This document shows, piece by piece, positions 6,848 to 15,811 of a DNA stretch of 20,401 nucleotides (position 1 is its first letter; each line of letters opens with the position of its first letter). Where the stretch lies: positions 1-20,401 of the forward strand of contig CALLDA010000027.1 of NCBI GenBank assembly GCA_937998635.1. The letters run 5' to 3'. The notes under the pieces are model-generated. The model searched no databases and was not told where the DNA came from. It saw only the letters and a program-made list of their open reading frames with translations. A program made the position numbers and the translations under genes. Source of the DNA: an uncultured Pseudomonadales bacterium. GTDB lineage: Bacteria; Pseudomonadota; Gammaproteobacteria; Pseudomonadales; Porticoccaceae.

Positions 6848-9800
6848 CTTATCTGATATTTCCGGGTGGTCAGCCAGACGCACTAAAGTTTTTCCAGGAA
6901 ACCAGCGCCTCACCACCACAAAGAACAGCGGCACCAGAAAAATCGCCAGCAAGGTGGAGGTAAACATGCCGCCCAGCACACCCGTGCCGATAGCATTCTG
7001 ACCACTGGAGCCAGCACCTGAGGCCAGCGCAAGCGGTAAGACACCGATCATAAAGGCGAACGAGGTCATCAGGATTGGCCGTAAGCGCAAGCGTACCGCC
7101 TGTAGGGTCGCCTCTACCAATTCCATACCCTCGGATTGCAGCTCTCTTGCAAACTCAACAATCAGGATGGCATTTTTGGTGGCAACACCAATGGTAGTCA
7201 ACACCGCCACTTGAAAGAAAATATCATTGGCCAGCCCCCCGCTATAGGCAGCGAGCAGAGCACCGACGACCCCCAATGGCACCACCAGCATGACCGCAAA
7301 AGGTATCGACCAACTTTCATAAAGTGCGGCCAGGCAGAGGAAAACAAAGAGCATAGAAACCGCGTAGAGCAGCGGTGCCTGGGAGCCGGAAGAGGTCTCC
7401 TGCAGCGAAGCCCCGGTCCATTCGTAGGCGAAGCCCGGCGGTAAATTTTCAGCGATTTCTTCCAGAGCGGCAATGGCATCACCGGAGCTATAACCCGGCG
7501 CTGCCTCAGCGATTATCTCCATTGAAGGCACAGCGTTGTAACGCTCCAGACGCGGTGAACCTTTGGTCCAATGACCGGAAGCAAAGGCGGAAAACGGTAC
7601 CATGCCGCCCTCACGATTCCTCACATACCAGTGGTCAATATCCTGAGGCAACATGCGAAACTGGGTTTCACCCTGCACGTAAACCTGTTTAACACGATCA
7701 TTATGAATAAAATCGTTCACGTAGGTAGAGGCCCAGGCGGTACTTAAGGTGCTGTTGATTTCATCCAGTGACAAGCCCAACGCACGTGCTTTGTGACGAT
7801 CGATCTCGACCTTAAATTGCGGCCTGTCTTCCTGGCCATTGGGTCGCACTTTGGTCAGCCGAGGGTCTTTTGAAGCGGCGAACAATATCTGATTACGGGC
7901 GGCCAACAATTTGGCATGGCCCTGACCACTGATATCCTTGAGCATAAAATCCACACCCGCCGCATTACCCAGACCGCGGATGGGTGGTGGGTAGATCACG
8001 AATATACGAGCGTCCTTGATTTTTGCCAAATCCATGGTCGATTGCCGGGACACCACTTTAACGTGTTGGGAATCCAGGATCCGCTCACTCCAGTCATGCA
8101 TTTTTATATAGCACTGACCGGCATTCTGCCCACGCCCCATAAAGTTAGAACCCACCACGCAATAAACTGTGGCGACGGTGTCGGCTTGTTCTTCTCTGAA
8201 ATACTCCTCAACCTGCTCCATCACCTCACGGGTGCGCTCCATCGTTGCCCCCACTGGGGTTTGCACCAGAGCAAACATCAGCCCCGGATCTTCTTCGGGA
8301 ATAAACGAGGTCGGCATACGTTGAAACAACCATGCCACCGCAACAATAATGACGCCATACAGAACAAAGTAACGCAGCATCTTTTTGAGCATGTTGCTAA
8401 CTCTGGCCTGATACCACAGCGAGGCTTTATCAAAACCCCGGTTAAACCAGCCGAAAAATCCGGTGCTAGCATGAAGTTTTTCAGGATCAATGGACTTCAA
8501 CATGGAGGCACATAAGGCCGGAGTGAGAATCAGTGCAACCAGTACCGACAGAATCATCGCTGTGGCAATGGTGACCGAAAATTGTCGATAAATGGCACCC
8601 GATGAACCAGGGAAAAATGCCATGGGCACAAACACCGCCGAGAGCACCACACCGATACCGATCAAAGCACCGGTAATTTGACGCATGGACTGCCGGGTCG
8701 CATCTCTGGCTGACAGGCCTTTTTCACTCATCAAACGCTCGGTGTTTTCTACCACAACGATGGCGTCATCAACCAGGAGACCAATCGCCAGCACCATGCC
8801 AAACATCGACAGTGTGTTAATGGAATAACCAAAGGCCTGCAGCACACCAAAGGTACCTAACAACACAACCGGCACCGCAATGGTCGGAATAAGTGTCGCC
8901 CGCAGATTCTGCAAAAACAGGTACATCACAAAAAACACCAACACCACGGCTTCAAACAAGGTCTTCACCACCTCGATAATCGAGACCTCGACAAAAGGTG
9001 TGGTGTCATAGGCGAGTTCAAGCAACATACCTTCAGGCAGAAATTTGGATAACTCTTCGAGCTTAGCTTTGACCGCCGCTGAGGTCTCAATGGCATTAGC
9101 ACCGGAAGCCTGGCGAACCGCCATGCCGGCCGCTGCCCGACCTTGAAAGTGCCCCAGGAATTGGTAGTCGGCACCGCCGACTTCTATGCGAGCAACATCA
9201 CGCAAATACACCGGTGAGCCGTCAGGTTTTACACGCAAGAGAATATCCCCGAACTCTTCCGGGGTTTTTAACAGGGTTTGAGCAAGGATGGTGGCATTCA
9301 ACTGCTGGCCTTTCCGGGCCGGCCCAGCACCCAGTTCTCCCGCCGGAATCTGGGCATTCTCAGAGCGAATCGCCGCGTTCACCTCACTGGGCGTAATCTG
9401 ATAACTGTTGAGTTTGTCCGCATCCAGCCAGACCCGCATCGCGTACTGCGCGCCGAACAATGAGGCTTCGCCAACGCCGTTAATCCGGCTGATCGGCTCA
9501 ATAACATGGGTCGCCATGTAATCACCCACATCGTAGGTGTCATAGCGCCCGTCGGTGGAGCTAATCGCTACCACCATCATCACACCGGTTGCGGCCTTAT
9601 TAACAGTGACGCCCTGATCCCGCACTGCCTGGGGCAGCTTCGACATGGCCGCCTGCAACTTGTTCTGCACCTGCATCTGGGCAATGTTTGGGTCAGTACC
9701 TGGCAAAAAGCTAACACGAATTTCACCGCGACCCGAAGAATCACTGGTCGAAGACATGTACAGCATGTTGTCGATGCCGGTCATGGCCTGCTCGATAACC

Positions 9801-9988
9801 TGAATCACCGTGTCCTGAACCGTCTGCGCCGACGCCCCCGGGTTCATAGCACTGATAGTGACACCGGGCGGAGCCACTTCAGGATACTGCTCAATAGGCA
9901 ATTGGGTGATGGACACTGCACCGATGATCATGACGATGAAGGCGATAACCAGGGCGAAAATCGGCCTGTCGATAAAATAATCAGACAT
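6845..9988 (-). CDS. RND multidrug efflux permease (AcrB/MexB, HAE1 type)
   Basis: Inner-membrane proton-driven drug/H+ antiporter that works as a trimer with a periplasmic adaptor and an outer-membrane channel. The 1047 residues match AcrB (1049). The N-terminal MSDYFIDRPIFALVIAF is typical; the proton relay is present as D407-D408 in GLLVDDAIVVVEN and the helix-10 lysine as K938 in VATKNAIL. Two periplasmic porter/docking halves and 12 membrane helices are recognisable. The ATG is only 10 bp after the adaptor gene stop, so the two are co-transcribed and probably coupled. No outer-membrane factor gene follows, so a channel encoded elsewhere must serve the pump. The last codons run into a heptanucleotide repeat. 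Drug range cannot be told from sequence. Confidence 0.97.
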   Translation of the reverse strand: MSDYFIDRPIFALVIAFIVMIIGAVSITQLPIEQYPEVAPPGVTISAMNPGASAQTVQDTVIQVIEQAMTGIDNMLYMSSTSDSSGRGEIRVSFLPGTDPNIAQMQVQNKLQAAMSKLPQAVRDQGVTVNKAATGVMMVVAISSTDGRYDTYDVGDYMATHVIEPISRINGVGEASLFGAQYAMRVWLDADKLNSYQITPSEVNAAIRSENAQIPAGELGAGPARKGQQLNATILAQTLLKTPEEFGDILLRVKPDGSPVYLRDVARIEVGGADYQFLGHFQGRAAAGMAVRQASGANAIETSAAVKAKLEELSKFLPEGMLLELAYDTTPFVEVSIIEVVKTLFEAVVLVFFVMYLFLQNLRATLIPTIAVPVVLLGTFGVLQAFGYSINTLSMFGMVLAIGLLVDDAIVVVENTERLMSEKGLSARDATRQSMRQITGALIGIGVVLSAVFVPMAFFPGSSGAIYRQFSVTIATAMILSVLVALILTPALCASMLKSIDPEKLHASTGFFGWFNRGFDKASLWYQARVSNMLKKMLRYFVLYGVIIVAVAWLFQRMPTSFIPEEDPGLMFALVQTPVGATMERTREVMEQVEEYFREEQADTVATVYCVVGSNFMGRGQNAGQCYIKMHDWSERILDSQHVKVVSRQSTMDLAKIKDARIFVIYPPPIRGLGNAAGVDFMLKDISGQGHAKLLAARNQILFAASKDPRLTKVRPNGQEDRPQFKVEIDRHKARALGLSLDEINSTLSTAWASTYVNDFIHNDRVKQVYVQGETQFRMLPQDIDHWYVRNREGGMVPFSAFASGHWTKGSPRLERYNAVPSMEIIAEAAPGYSSGDAIAALEEIAENLPPGFAYEWTGASLQETSSGSQAPLLYAVSMLFVFLCLAALYESWSIPFAVMLVVPLGVVGALLAAYSGGLANDIFFQVAVLTTIGVATKNAILIVEFARELQSEGMELVEATLQAVRLRLRPILMTSFAFMIGVLPLALASGAGSSGQNAIGTGVLGGMFTSTLLAIFLVPLFFVVVRRWFPGKTLVRLADHPEISDK

Positions 9989-9998
9989 TAGCTAGCCC

Positions 9999-11156
9999 CT
10001 ACTCTGTTGCTGCGCTGCTGGATTCAGAGGCGTTCACGGGGTTCACTTCGACCCCCGGCTTGATTTTCTGCAGGCCTTCAACAATGACCCGATCGCCCAC
10101 GTCCAGACCCGACAGCACTAACCACTGATCTCCAATAGCCTGAGCGGTTTTGAGCTCTCTCAGTTCGGCTTTATTATCCTTACCCACGACCATTGCGGTA
10201 GCTTGCCCGGCATAGTCATAGGTGACACCTCGTTGCGGTGCCAGGATGCTGGCTTTTCTAATACCCTGCTCAAGGTAAGTTCGCACGAACATACCGGGTA
10301 GCAGAAGGTGCTCAGGATTTGGCACCACACCGCGCAAAGTCACAGACGAGGTACTTTCATCAACACTCACCTCAGAAAATTCCAGGGTGCCGGTGTGCTC
10401 ATAGTCGGAGCCATCGTCCAGAACCAGACGCAACGTCATCGCCTCGGTGGAGCGCACCAGGCGGCCTGAAGCTTGCTCCCGCTTCAGGCGTAGCATTTCC
10501 GTGCTGGACTGGGCGATATCGACAAAAACCGGGTCTATTTGCTGGATAACGGCTAGCTCGTTTTCCTGCTCGGCTTCCATCAGCGCGCCCTCGGTAATAA
10601 AGGATTTACCGATACGACCAGAAATAGGTGCAACAATACGAGTGTAAGCGAGATCAATATTGGCTACCGTCAAACCAGCCTTAGCTGCCGCTACCCCGGC
10701 TTCAGCTTCTCTTAATTCAGCGTTGGCGAGATCGTAGTCCTCCTGACTCACCACTTTGGTGTGGATCAATTTGATCAGGCGCTGCTCCCTGAGGCGGGCC
10801 TTGGCTTGCACTGCCTCGCTCCGGGCTAACTCCGCTTTGGCGCTTTCGACACTGGCCCGATAAAGCGCGTCTTCAATTTGATATAACTGCTGCCCGGTGG
10901 TGACCTGACTGCCTTCGTCAAAGAGCCTTTTATTGACGATACCGCCGACCTGGGGACGAACCTGAGCAACACGCAACGGAGCGACCCGTCCGGGTAGTTC
11001 AACTATCAAAGGGACGTCAGCAACGACAACATCAGCGACCACAACTTCCGGAGCCCCCCGAGCACCTGGCGCAGCCGTATCCTGCTCACACCCGGCGAGA
11101 AAATAACCGAGTGTCACTGCAGCAAGCACGCTAGAAAATTTTCGAAAACGCAACAT
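9999..11156 (-). CDS. RND efflux periplasmic adaptor lipoprotein (MexA/AcrA type)
   Basis: Membrane-fusion protein that bridges the RND permease and an outer-membrane channel. It has 385 residues. The N-terminus MLRFRKFSSVLAAVTLGYFLAGC is a lipoprotein signal with lipobox LAGC; C23 would be lipidated. Then come the split biotinyl-lipoyl domain (RVAQVRPQVGGIV near 62-74 and AYTRIVAPISGRIGK near 170-184), with an alpha-helical hairpin rich in A, E and R between them, followed by the beta-barrel and a membrane-proximal domain. GAGGGG lies 7 nt before the ATG. It is the first gene of the two-gene efflux operon and is divergent from ubiX. A 13-bp palindrome upstream (11193-11205) is the only candidate operator; no TetR-type regulator is adjacent. 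Confidence 0.96.
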   Translation of the reverse strand: MLRFRKFSSVLAAVTLGYFLAGCEQDTAAPGARGAPEVVVADVVVADVPLIVELPGRVAPLRVAQVRPQVGGIVNKRLFDEGSQVTTGQQLYQIEDALYRASVESAKAELARSEAVQAKARLREQRLIKLIHTKVVSQEDYDLANAELREAEAGVAAAKAGLTVANIDLAYTRIVAPISGRIGKSFITEGALMEAEQENELAVIQQIDPVFVDIAQSSTEMLRLKREQASGRLVRSTEAMTLRLVLDDGSDYEHTGTLEFSEVSVDESTSSVTLRGVVPNPEHLLLPGMFVRTYLEQGIRKASILAPQRGVTYDYAGQATAMVVGKDNKAELRELKTAQAIGDQWLVLSGLDVGDRVIVEGLQKIKPGVEVNPVNASESSSAATE

Positions 11157-11192
11157 TTAAAACCCCTCATTATTTTTCACGAACCGATCGTA

Positions 11193-11205
11193 GGAGAGAA
11201 TCTCC
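11193..11205. promoter_or_regulatory. Short palindrome upstream of the efflux operon (weak operator candidate)
   Basis: GGAGA-GAA-TCTCC is a perfect inverted repeat 37 bp upstream of the adaptor start, in the 329-bp divergent gap 11157-11485. Its length makes chance occurrence possible. I saw no convincing sigma-70 promoter on either strand in the rest of that gap, and no credible ORF. Confidence 0.25.
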
Positions 11206-11485
11206 ACAAAATCCAGTCTTGACACCAAACCTGTGTAGTGCCCGAAGGCGGCCTTATCTAAACATGAAAAACAAACCAGTTGTTAGTCACAAATCGCATA
11301 GCCGCTATGGAAAAAAGCCGTCGTTATCCCGACAAAGACAAGCGAAGGCCGTTATTAGCAGGGAACATTTATCCTCGACAGGTAATACTGATCACCTCGA
11401 TCGTGTAAACTTAACCGGTATAGACAGAACTCACCATTATCTTGTTCTTCTGCACCGTCAAACCAATACTTCAAACCAGGCTGTT

Positions 11486-12082
11486 ATGAGCACACCCCTA
11501 ATTATCGCAATCACCGGGGCCACAGGTACGATTTATGGCATTCGTTTGCTGGAAGCACTTGCCTCGCTAAAAAGTATTGAAACACACTTGCTGTTATCAC
11601 CAGCTGGTGTGCTAACGGCCCGGCACGAAAGTAACTACAGCAAAGCTGATATAGAAGCGTTAGCCGATGTTGTCCACAACCACAAAGACGTTTCGGCCAG
11701 TATCTCAAGCGGGTCTTTTCTCACGGCAGGCATGATCATCGCACCCTGCACCATGAACACATTAGGCGCTATCGCCGCAGGCTTAGACAACAACCTCATC
11801 TCCCGTGCAGCCAATGTCACCCTGAAAGAACGCCGCAAGCTGGTACTGTTGCCGCGAGAAACCCCTTTACACCTGATGCATCTACGCAATATGACCACCG
11901 TAACCGAAATGGGTGGCATCATCGCGCCTCCTGTACCCTCGTTTTACAACAAGCCCGCCAGCATCGCCGATATGATCGACCAGACCGTCGGACGCACTCT
12001 GGACTATCTGGGTATCGAAACAAACCTGGTGAAGCGCTGGCAAGGCCTGCCCGATTCTGACAAGTCACCCAGTCAGCCTTAG
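11486..12082 (+). CDS. ubiX: Flavin prenyltransferase UbiX
   Basis: UbiX joins dimethylallyl phosphate to reduced FMN, making the prenylated flavin that the decarboxylase UbiD needs in ubiquinone synthesis and in other decarboxylations. From the ATG at 11486 the protein has 198 residues, normal for the family. Motifs include IAITGATGTIYGIRLLE at the N-terminus (FMN-binding loop), SSGSFLTAGMIIAPCTMNTLGAIAAG in the middle, and RETPLHLMHLRNM with VTEMGGIIAPPVPSFYNKP toward the end. The same frame is open 267 bases further upstream, but that extension has no family similarity, and an AGG sits 5 nt before the chosen ATG. ubiD is not nearby. The MFS gene follows after 23 bp, suggesting co-transcription. 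Confidence 0.96.
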   Translation: MSTPLIIAITGATGTIYGIRLLEALASLKSIETHLLLSPAGVLTARHESNYSKADIEALADVVHNHKDVSASISSGSFLTAGMIIAPCTMNTLGAIAAGLDNNLISRAANVTLKERRKLVLLPRETPLHLMHLRNMTTVTEMGGIIAPPVPSFYNKPASIADMIDQTVGRTLDYLGIETNLVKRWQGLPDSDKSPSQP

Positions 12083-12105
12083 AAATCAGCCGATACGCAG
12101 TAGAT

Positions 12106-13719
12106 ATGTCTTTGAATAACAGCGTCTGGTCGCCTCTGAAAATCCCGCTCTACCGAGCGATGTGGATCGCCATTACTGCATCCAATATCGGCACCTGGAT
12201 GAATGAAGTCGGCGCCACATGGATGATGGCCAGTCTGGCACCATCCAATGTGATGATTGCGCTAATCCAGACCGCAACCACCTTACCGTTCCTGCTGCTG
12301 TCCTACCCGGCGGGCGCATTTGCCGATATTTTCAATCGCCGAAAAATGCTGCTCGGTCTGCATCTCTGGATGTTGGTGTCAGCCACCTTCTTGACTGTGT
12401 TGACCTATAAGAACCTCACCACCGAGTGGTGGTTACTGATACTGACCTTTGCACTAGCCACCGGGAACGCCATGATGCGCCCGGCATTTTCCGCCTGTAT
12501 TCCAGCATTTGTGCCCAAAGGTGAACTGCACAATGCTGTCACCCTGAATTCACTAAGTACCAATGCCAGTAAGGCAGTCGGCCCCGCTCTCGGCGGCTTA
12601 ATCATCGCCTTTTCCGGTGCCTACGTGGTATTTGCCATCAACGCTGTGTCTTTTGTTGTGATTACGGCGATTCTTTATATCCGCTTCCCTAAAAGTATCG
12701 GCGTACAAAGCCTTCTGCCCCCGGAACGCTTTGGCAAAGCGCTCAAAAACGGCCTGACCTACACCTTCCACGATGCCGACCTGCGCGTAATTATGATTAG
12801 ATGCATCGTGTTCTTTATTTTTGCCAGCGCCTTCTGGTCATTAATGCCTGCGCTGCTGATTAGAGACTTCAATGCCAGCGCCCAGACCTACGGTATTTTC
12901 ATGGCACTGACCGGCCTGGGTTCGGTGGCTGGCGCAATGACTATGCCGCGCCTGTATAAACGCTGGTCACGCAATCGCTTATTCACGCTAACATCTGCTT
13001 TGTTTGGCTGTGGCTTGCTACTACTGGCCAGCGCCTCGGCATTGTGGGCGGTGAGTGTGATCGCTGTATTGCTCGGTTTCGCCTGGATCACCAGCTTTTC
13101 TGTGCTGATTGTCACCTGCCAGCTAACCGTACCCGACTGGGTAAGGGCCAGAGCAATGGCGATCCTGATGTTAGCTTATGGTATTAGTGCGACACCGAGC
13201 AGTGCCATGTGGGGCTACCTTGCCGACCAACAGGGTATCGCCGCCAGCCTGGCTATTGCCGGGTTTGGAACGCTAGCGACAATAGTGCTGGGTAGCTTGC
13301 TGCCGCTAAGCAATCAGGATCGAGATCACACACTCTATGAACATGAAGAACCTTTGCCAGATCACATCAGGGATCCCGCTGCAATTGACCCCACAGACGG
13401 CCCGGTGACCGTGGTCCGCGAGTACATCATTAGCGAGGCAGACAAAGGTAATTTTCTCCACCTGATGAACGCCGTAAAAGGTGTGCGAAAACGCAATGGC
13501 GCCTTGTCCTGGCAGCTTGATGAAAACCCAAACGAGCACTTTACCGAAACTGTGGTTATCGCAAACTGGCTAGATTATTTACGCCACCGTGAACGGATGA
13601 CTGTCGATGACCGTCGTCTTGAGGAACAAATCACCTTGCTAAACAAGGGTCAAAAACCACCAATGATAAGCCACACTAGCCCGTCGACAGATGCCGTCGG
13701 CATTTCATCACTGATCTGA
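12106..13719 (+). CDS. MFS transporter with C-terminal soluble domain (MFS_3 / secretion-effector type)
   Basis: A 537-residue inner-membrane transporter. The first 400 or so residues hold about 12 hydrophobic segments and the loop motif DIFNRRKML near residues 74-82, equivalent to MFS motif A; PALGGLIIAFSG near 158 and GLGSVAGAM near 270 are typical of the EntS/MFS_3 group. From about residue 425 a soluble cytoplasmic tail follows, with DGPVTVVREYII at 431-442, NGALSWQL, then ETVVIANWLDYLRHRERMT. This layout is known in the MFS_3 family (Pfam PF05977), whose tail resembles antibiotic-biosynthesis-monooxygenase-like ferredoxin folds. Substrate unknown; relatives export small molecules such as siderophores or drugs. 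It lies 23 bp after ubiX and ends at a strong terminator. The ribosome-binding site before the ATG is weak. Confidence 0.9.
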   Translation: MSLNNSVWSPLKIPLYRAMWIAITASNIGTWMNEVGATWMMASLAPSNVMIALIQTATTLPFLLLSYPAGAFADIFNRRKMLLGLHLWMLVSATFLTVLTYKNLTTEWWLLILTFALATGNAMMRPAFSACIPAFVPKGELHNAVTLNSLSTNASKAVGPALGGLIIAFSGAYVVFAINAVSFVVITAILYIRFPKSIGVQSLLPPERFGKALKNGLTYTFHDADLRVIMIRCIVFFIFASAFWSLMPALLIRDFNASAQTYGIFMALTGLGSVAGAMTMPRLYKRWSRNRLFTLTSALFGCGLLLLASASALWAVSVIAVLLGFAWITSFSVLIVTCQLTVPDWVRARAMAILMLAYGISATPSSAMWGYLADQQGIAASLAIAGFGTLATIVLGSLLPLSNQDRDHTLYEHEEPLPDHIRDPAAIDPTDGPVTVVREYIISEADKGNFLHLMNAVKGVRKRNGALSWQLDENPNEHFTETVVIANWLDYLRHRERMTVDDRRLEEQITLLNKGQKPPMISHTSPSTDAVGISSLI

Positions 13720-13750
13720 AACAAGCACGGGATAACAAATGCCGAACAAT

Positions 13751-13778
13751 AAAAAGCCCAGCATTGCTGGGCTTTTTT
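13751..13778. terminator. Bidirectional rho-independent terminator
   Basis: AAAAAGCCCAGC and GCTGGGCTTTTT form a 12-bp stem (7 G-C-rich pairs flanked by A-T pairs) around a 3-nt loop, with T-runs on both strands. It lies between the convergent MFS gene and the thiolase gene and serves both. Confidence 0.93.
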
Positions 13779-13849
13779 ACATCAAAATTTAGATGGCTAA
13801 AATTTAAATACCTACATCAAAAAAATATCAACAAACTGCAGGAAACAAA

Positions 13850-15028
13850 CTACAGCAGCTCTACCGCTACAGCTGTCGCTTCACCACCGCCGATACAAAG
13901 ACTCGCCACGCCCTTCTTCTTGCCATAGGTCTGCAAAGCAGACAGCAGGGTAACAATGATTCTAGAACCGCTGGTGCCGAGAGGATGGCCCAGAGCACAG
14001 GCGCCTCCATGAACGTTGACTTTTTCGTGGGGCAAATCCAGCTCTCGCATCGCCGCTAAGGCTACCACTGCGAATGCTTCATTAATTTCAAACAGATCGA
14101 CATCATCGACCGTCCAGCCGGTTTTATCGAAGAGTTTTTTCATTGCGCCGACAGGTGCGGTAGTAAACCACTCAGGTTCCTGGGCGAACTGAGTATAACC
14201 ACGAATCGCTGCAATCGGTGTCAGGCCTTTGGCTTCGGCAACACTTTGGCGAGTGATCATTAGAGCCGCTGCACCATCGGAAATTGAGCTTGAGTTAGCT
14301 GCCGTGACGGTTCCATCGGCTCTAAAGGCTGGCCCAAGATGGGGTATTTTTTCTGGCCTGGCGTTACCAGGCTGCTCATCGGTATCCACTACCGTTTCGG
14401 ATTTTCGGCTCTTCACGGTGACGGGTTCGATTTCAGCGTTGAAGCGACCATCGGCGATTGCCTGATTAGCTCTGCGCAGAGACTCGAGGGCATACGCATC
14501 CTGCTCTTCACGACTAAATTCGTATTTATCAGCACATTGCTCGGCAAAAGCACCCATCAATCCGCCGGTGTAAGCATCCTGCAAGCCATCAATATACATG
14601 TGGTCAAGCATTTCGCCGTGACCAATTCGATAACCACTACGGGCTTTATTAAGAATATACGGTGCATTACTCATGCTCTCCATACCACCGGCAACGATGA
14701 TATCCGCCTGACCAGCAGCGAGCGTATCGCAGGCCATCATCACGGTTTTCATGCCTGAACCACACATTTTATTGACCGTTGTGGTGCCAACGCCAACCGG
14801 TAGATCAGCACCCAATGCCGCCTGTCGAGCGGGTGATTGCCCGACACCTGCCGGTAAAACACAGCCCATCAACACTTCGTCGACGGCATCTTTATCGACA
14901 CCGGCCCGCTGTAGTGCTGCGGATATAGCGGCAGAGCCCATTTGAGGCGAAGTCATATCAGACAGGGTACCCATCATTCCACCCATTGGGGTGCGGGCAT
15001 AACCGCAGATTACTAATTGGTCACTCAT
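13850..15028 (-). CDS. Acetyl-CoA acetyltransferase (thiolase)
   Basis: A 392-residue thiolase of the acetyl-CoA C-acetyltransferase (biosynthetic/degradative small-substrate) type. It catalyses condensation of two acetyl-CoA or the reverse thiolysis. The catalytic set is complete: nucleophile C89 in NKMCGSGMK, H348 in ALGHPLG and acid/base C378 in CIGGGEA, with NEAFA preserved. The N-terminus lacks a targeting signal, so it is cytoplasmic. GGAG lies 7-8 nt before the ATG. It is a lone gene: sspB upstream on the same strand is 207 bp away and a shared terminator closes it downstream. It could feed fatty-acid oxidation, acetoacetyl-CoA metabolism or polyhydroxybutyrate formation, but no partner gene is present in the window to choose among these. 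Confidence 0.95.
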   Translation of the reverse strand: MSDQLVICGYARTPMGGMMGTLSDMTSPQMGSAAISAALQRAGVDKDAVDEVLMGCVLPAGVGQSPARQAALGADLPVGVGTTTVNKMCGSGMKTVMMACDTLAAGQADIIVAGGMESMSNAPYILNKARSGYRIGHGEMLDHMYIDGLQDAYTGGLMGAFAEQCADKYEFSREEQDAYALESLRRANQAIADGRFNAEIEPVTVKSRKSETVVDTDEQPGNARPEKIPHLGPAFRADGTVTAANSSSISDGAAALMITRQSVAEAKGLTPIAAIRGYTQFAQEPEWFTTAPVGAMKKLFDKTGWTVDDVDLFEINEAFAVVALAAMRELDLPHEKVNVHGGACALGHPLGTSGSRIIVTLLSALQTYGKKKGVASLCIGGGEATAVAVELL

Positions 15029-15051
15029 ATTTGTCTCCAGTATTTATTAAC

Positions 15052-15073
15052 AGCCCTCTCTATTAGAAGGGCT
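15052..15073. other. Stem-loop upstream of the thiolase gene
   Basis: AGCCCT and AGGGCT make a 6-bp stem around a 10-nt loop; CTTTTT follows on the plus strand. No plus-strand gene ends here, so a terminator role is unclear. On the minus strand it lies in the spacer between sspB and the thiolase gene, 24 bp before the thiolase start. Confidence 0.4.
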
Positions 15074-15235
15074 CTTTTTAGCAAGTCTCTTAATTTGCAG
15101 ATCTTACTACCATTGGATTGCTACTTCGTTTTCAAGTCAAATTAATCTGATTCTATCTACCGTGTTACCTGTTTAAACCACGTTAAGCGTTTGTATCTCA
15201 GTAACATGGTTATTTAAGGGTTCTGTTTAACACGC

Positions 15236-15643
15236 TTATTTAACGATCCGTAAGCCTGGCTTACCATCACCCCCCGATCGGCGAGGAGAATCACTGGGTG
15301 CTGCCGGTGCCCCAGGAGGTGGGGTTTCTTCGGGAGGAAAAACCATACCCTGACCATTCTCCTGTGCGTAGATGCCCATGATTGCATGGAAAGGCACGTA
15401 GATATTGGTGGGTACGCCGCTAAATCGGCCGCTAAAGCTGATGCCTTCGTTGTTGATATCAAAACCCATCACCGCACGGGGTGCAATGTTCAGAACTATC
15501 TGACCTTCGGATACATAACTCTGTGGCACTTCCACACCTTCTGCCAGGGCATTAACTGATAGATGCGGCGTACAATCGTTGTCTACTATCCAGTCAAAGA
15601 AGGCACGGATAAGATAGGGTCGGTTCGAGGTCATGGCCATCAT
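15236..15643 (-). CDS. sspB: ClpXP adaptor SspB
   Basis: SspB binds ssrA-tagged proteins from stalled ribosomes and delivers them to the ClpXP protease. It has 135 residues against about 165 in E. coli. The substrate-binding domain is intact: RPYLIRAFFDWIVDN, TPHLSVNA, GQIVLNIAPRAV and the stretch ending IYAQENGQG. The C-terminal KPGLRIVK matches the E. coli ClpX-docking tail RPALRVVK. The linker between them is shorter and rich in Pro, Gly and Ser instead of long and acidic. Three ATGs (15643, 15640, 15634) are possible; the first is taken. The gene follows sspA by 168 bp, a longer gap than is usual for this pair, so it may have its own promoter. Confidence 0.95.
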   Translation of the reverse strand: MMAMTSNRPYLIRAFFDWIVDNDCTPHLSVNALAEGVEVPQSYVSEGQIVLNIAPRAVMGFDINNEGISFSGRFSGVPTNIYVPFHAIMGIYAQENGQGMVFPPEETPPPGAPAAPSDSPRRSGGDGKPGLRIVK

Positions 15644-15811
15644 GTCTGCCCGGCTATTAACTTGACACTGTATTTAACTGCACACTTTGTAGCCTAACTT
15701 ATATCTGGCTAATATTGGGCTTATTGCTAACTGCTCCTTACTAGATACACCTTACTACAACAGGGTACAAACCCATTTTTGGCAGGCGGTTTACCCACAG
15801 CTAATACATAC

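Noticed and set aside
7916..8515. 199-codon plus-strand frame inside the RND permease
   Set aside because: It lies wholly antisense to a well-conserved coding region, shows no recognisable family, and has no clear ribosome-binding site.
9506..9991. 161-codon plus-strand frame antisense to the start of the RND permease
   Set aside because: His-rich, low-complexity translation typical of a shadow frame opposite a conserved gene.
11219..11485. Upstream extension of the ubiX frame by 89 codons
   Set aside because: The extension has no similarity to the UbiX family, while the ATG at 11486 gives the exact family N-terminus and length and has an AGG in front.
15052..15075. Plus-strand intrinsic terminator upstream of the thiolase gene
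   Set aside because: There is a stem plus T-run, but both flanking genes are on the minus strand, so no plus-strand transcript is evident to terminate; kept only as a stem-loop.
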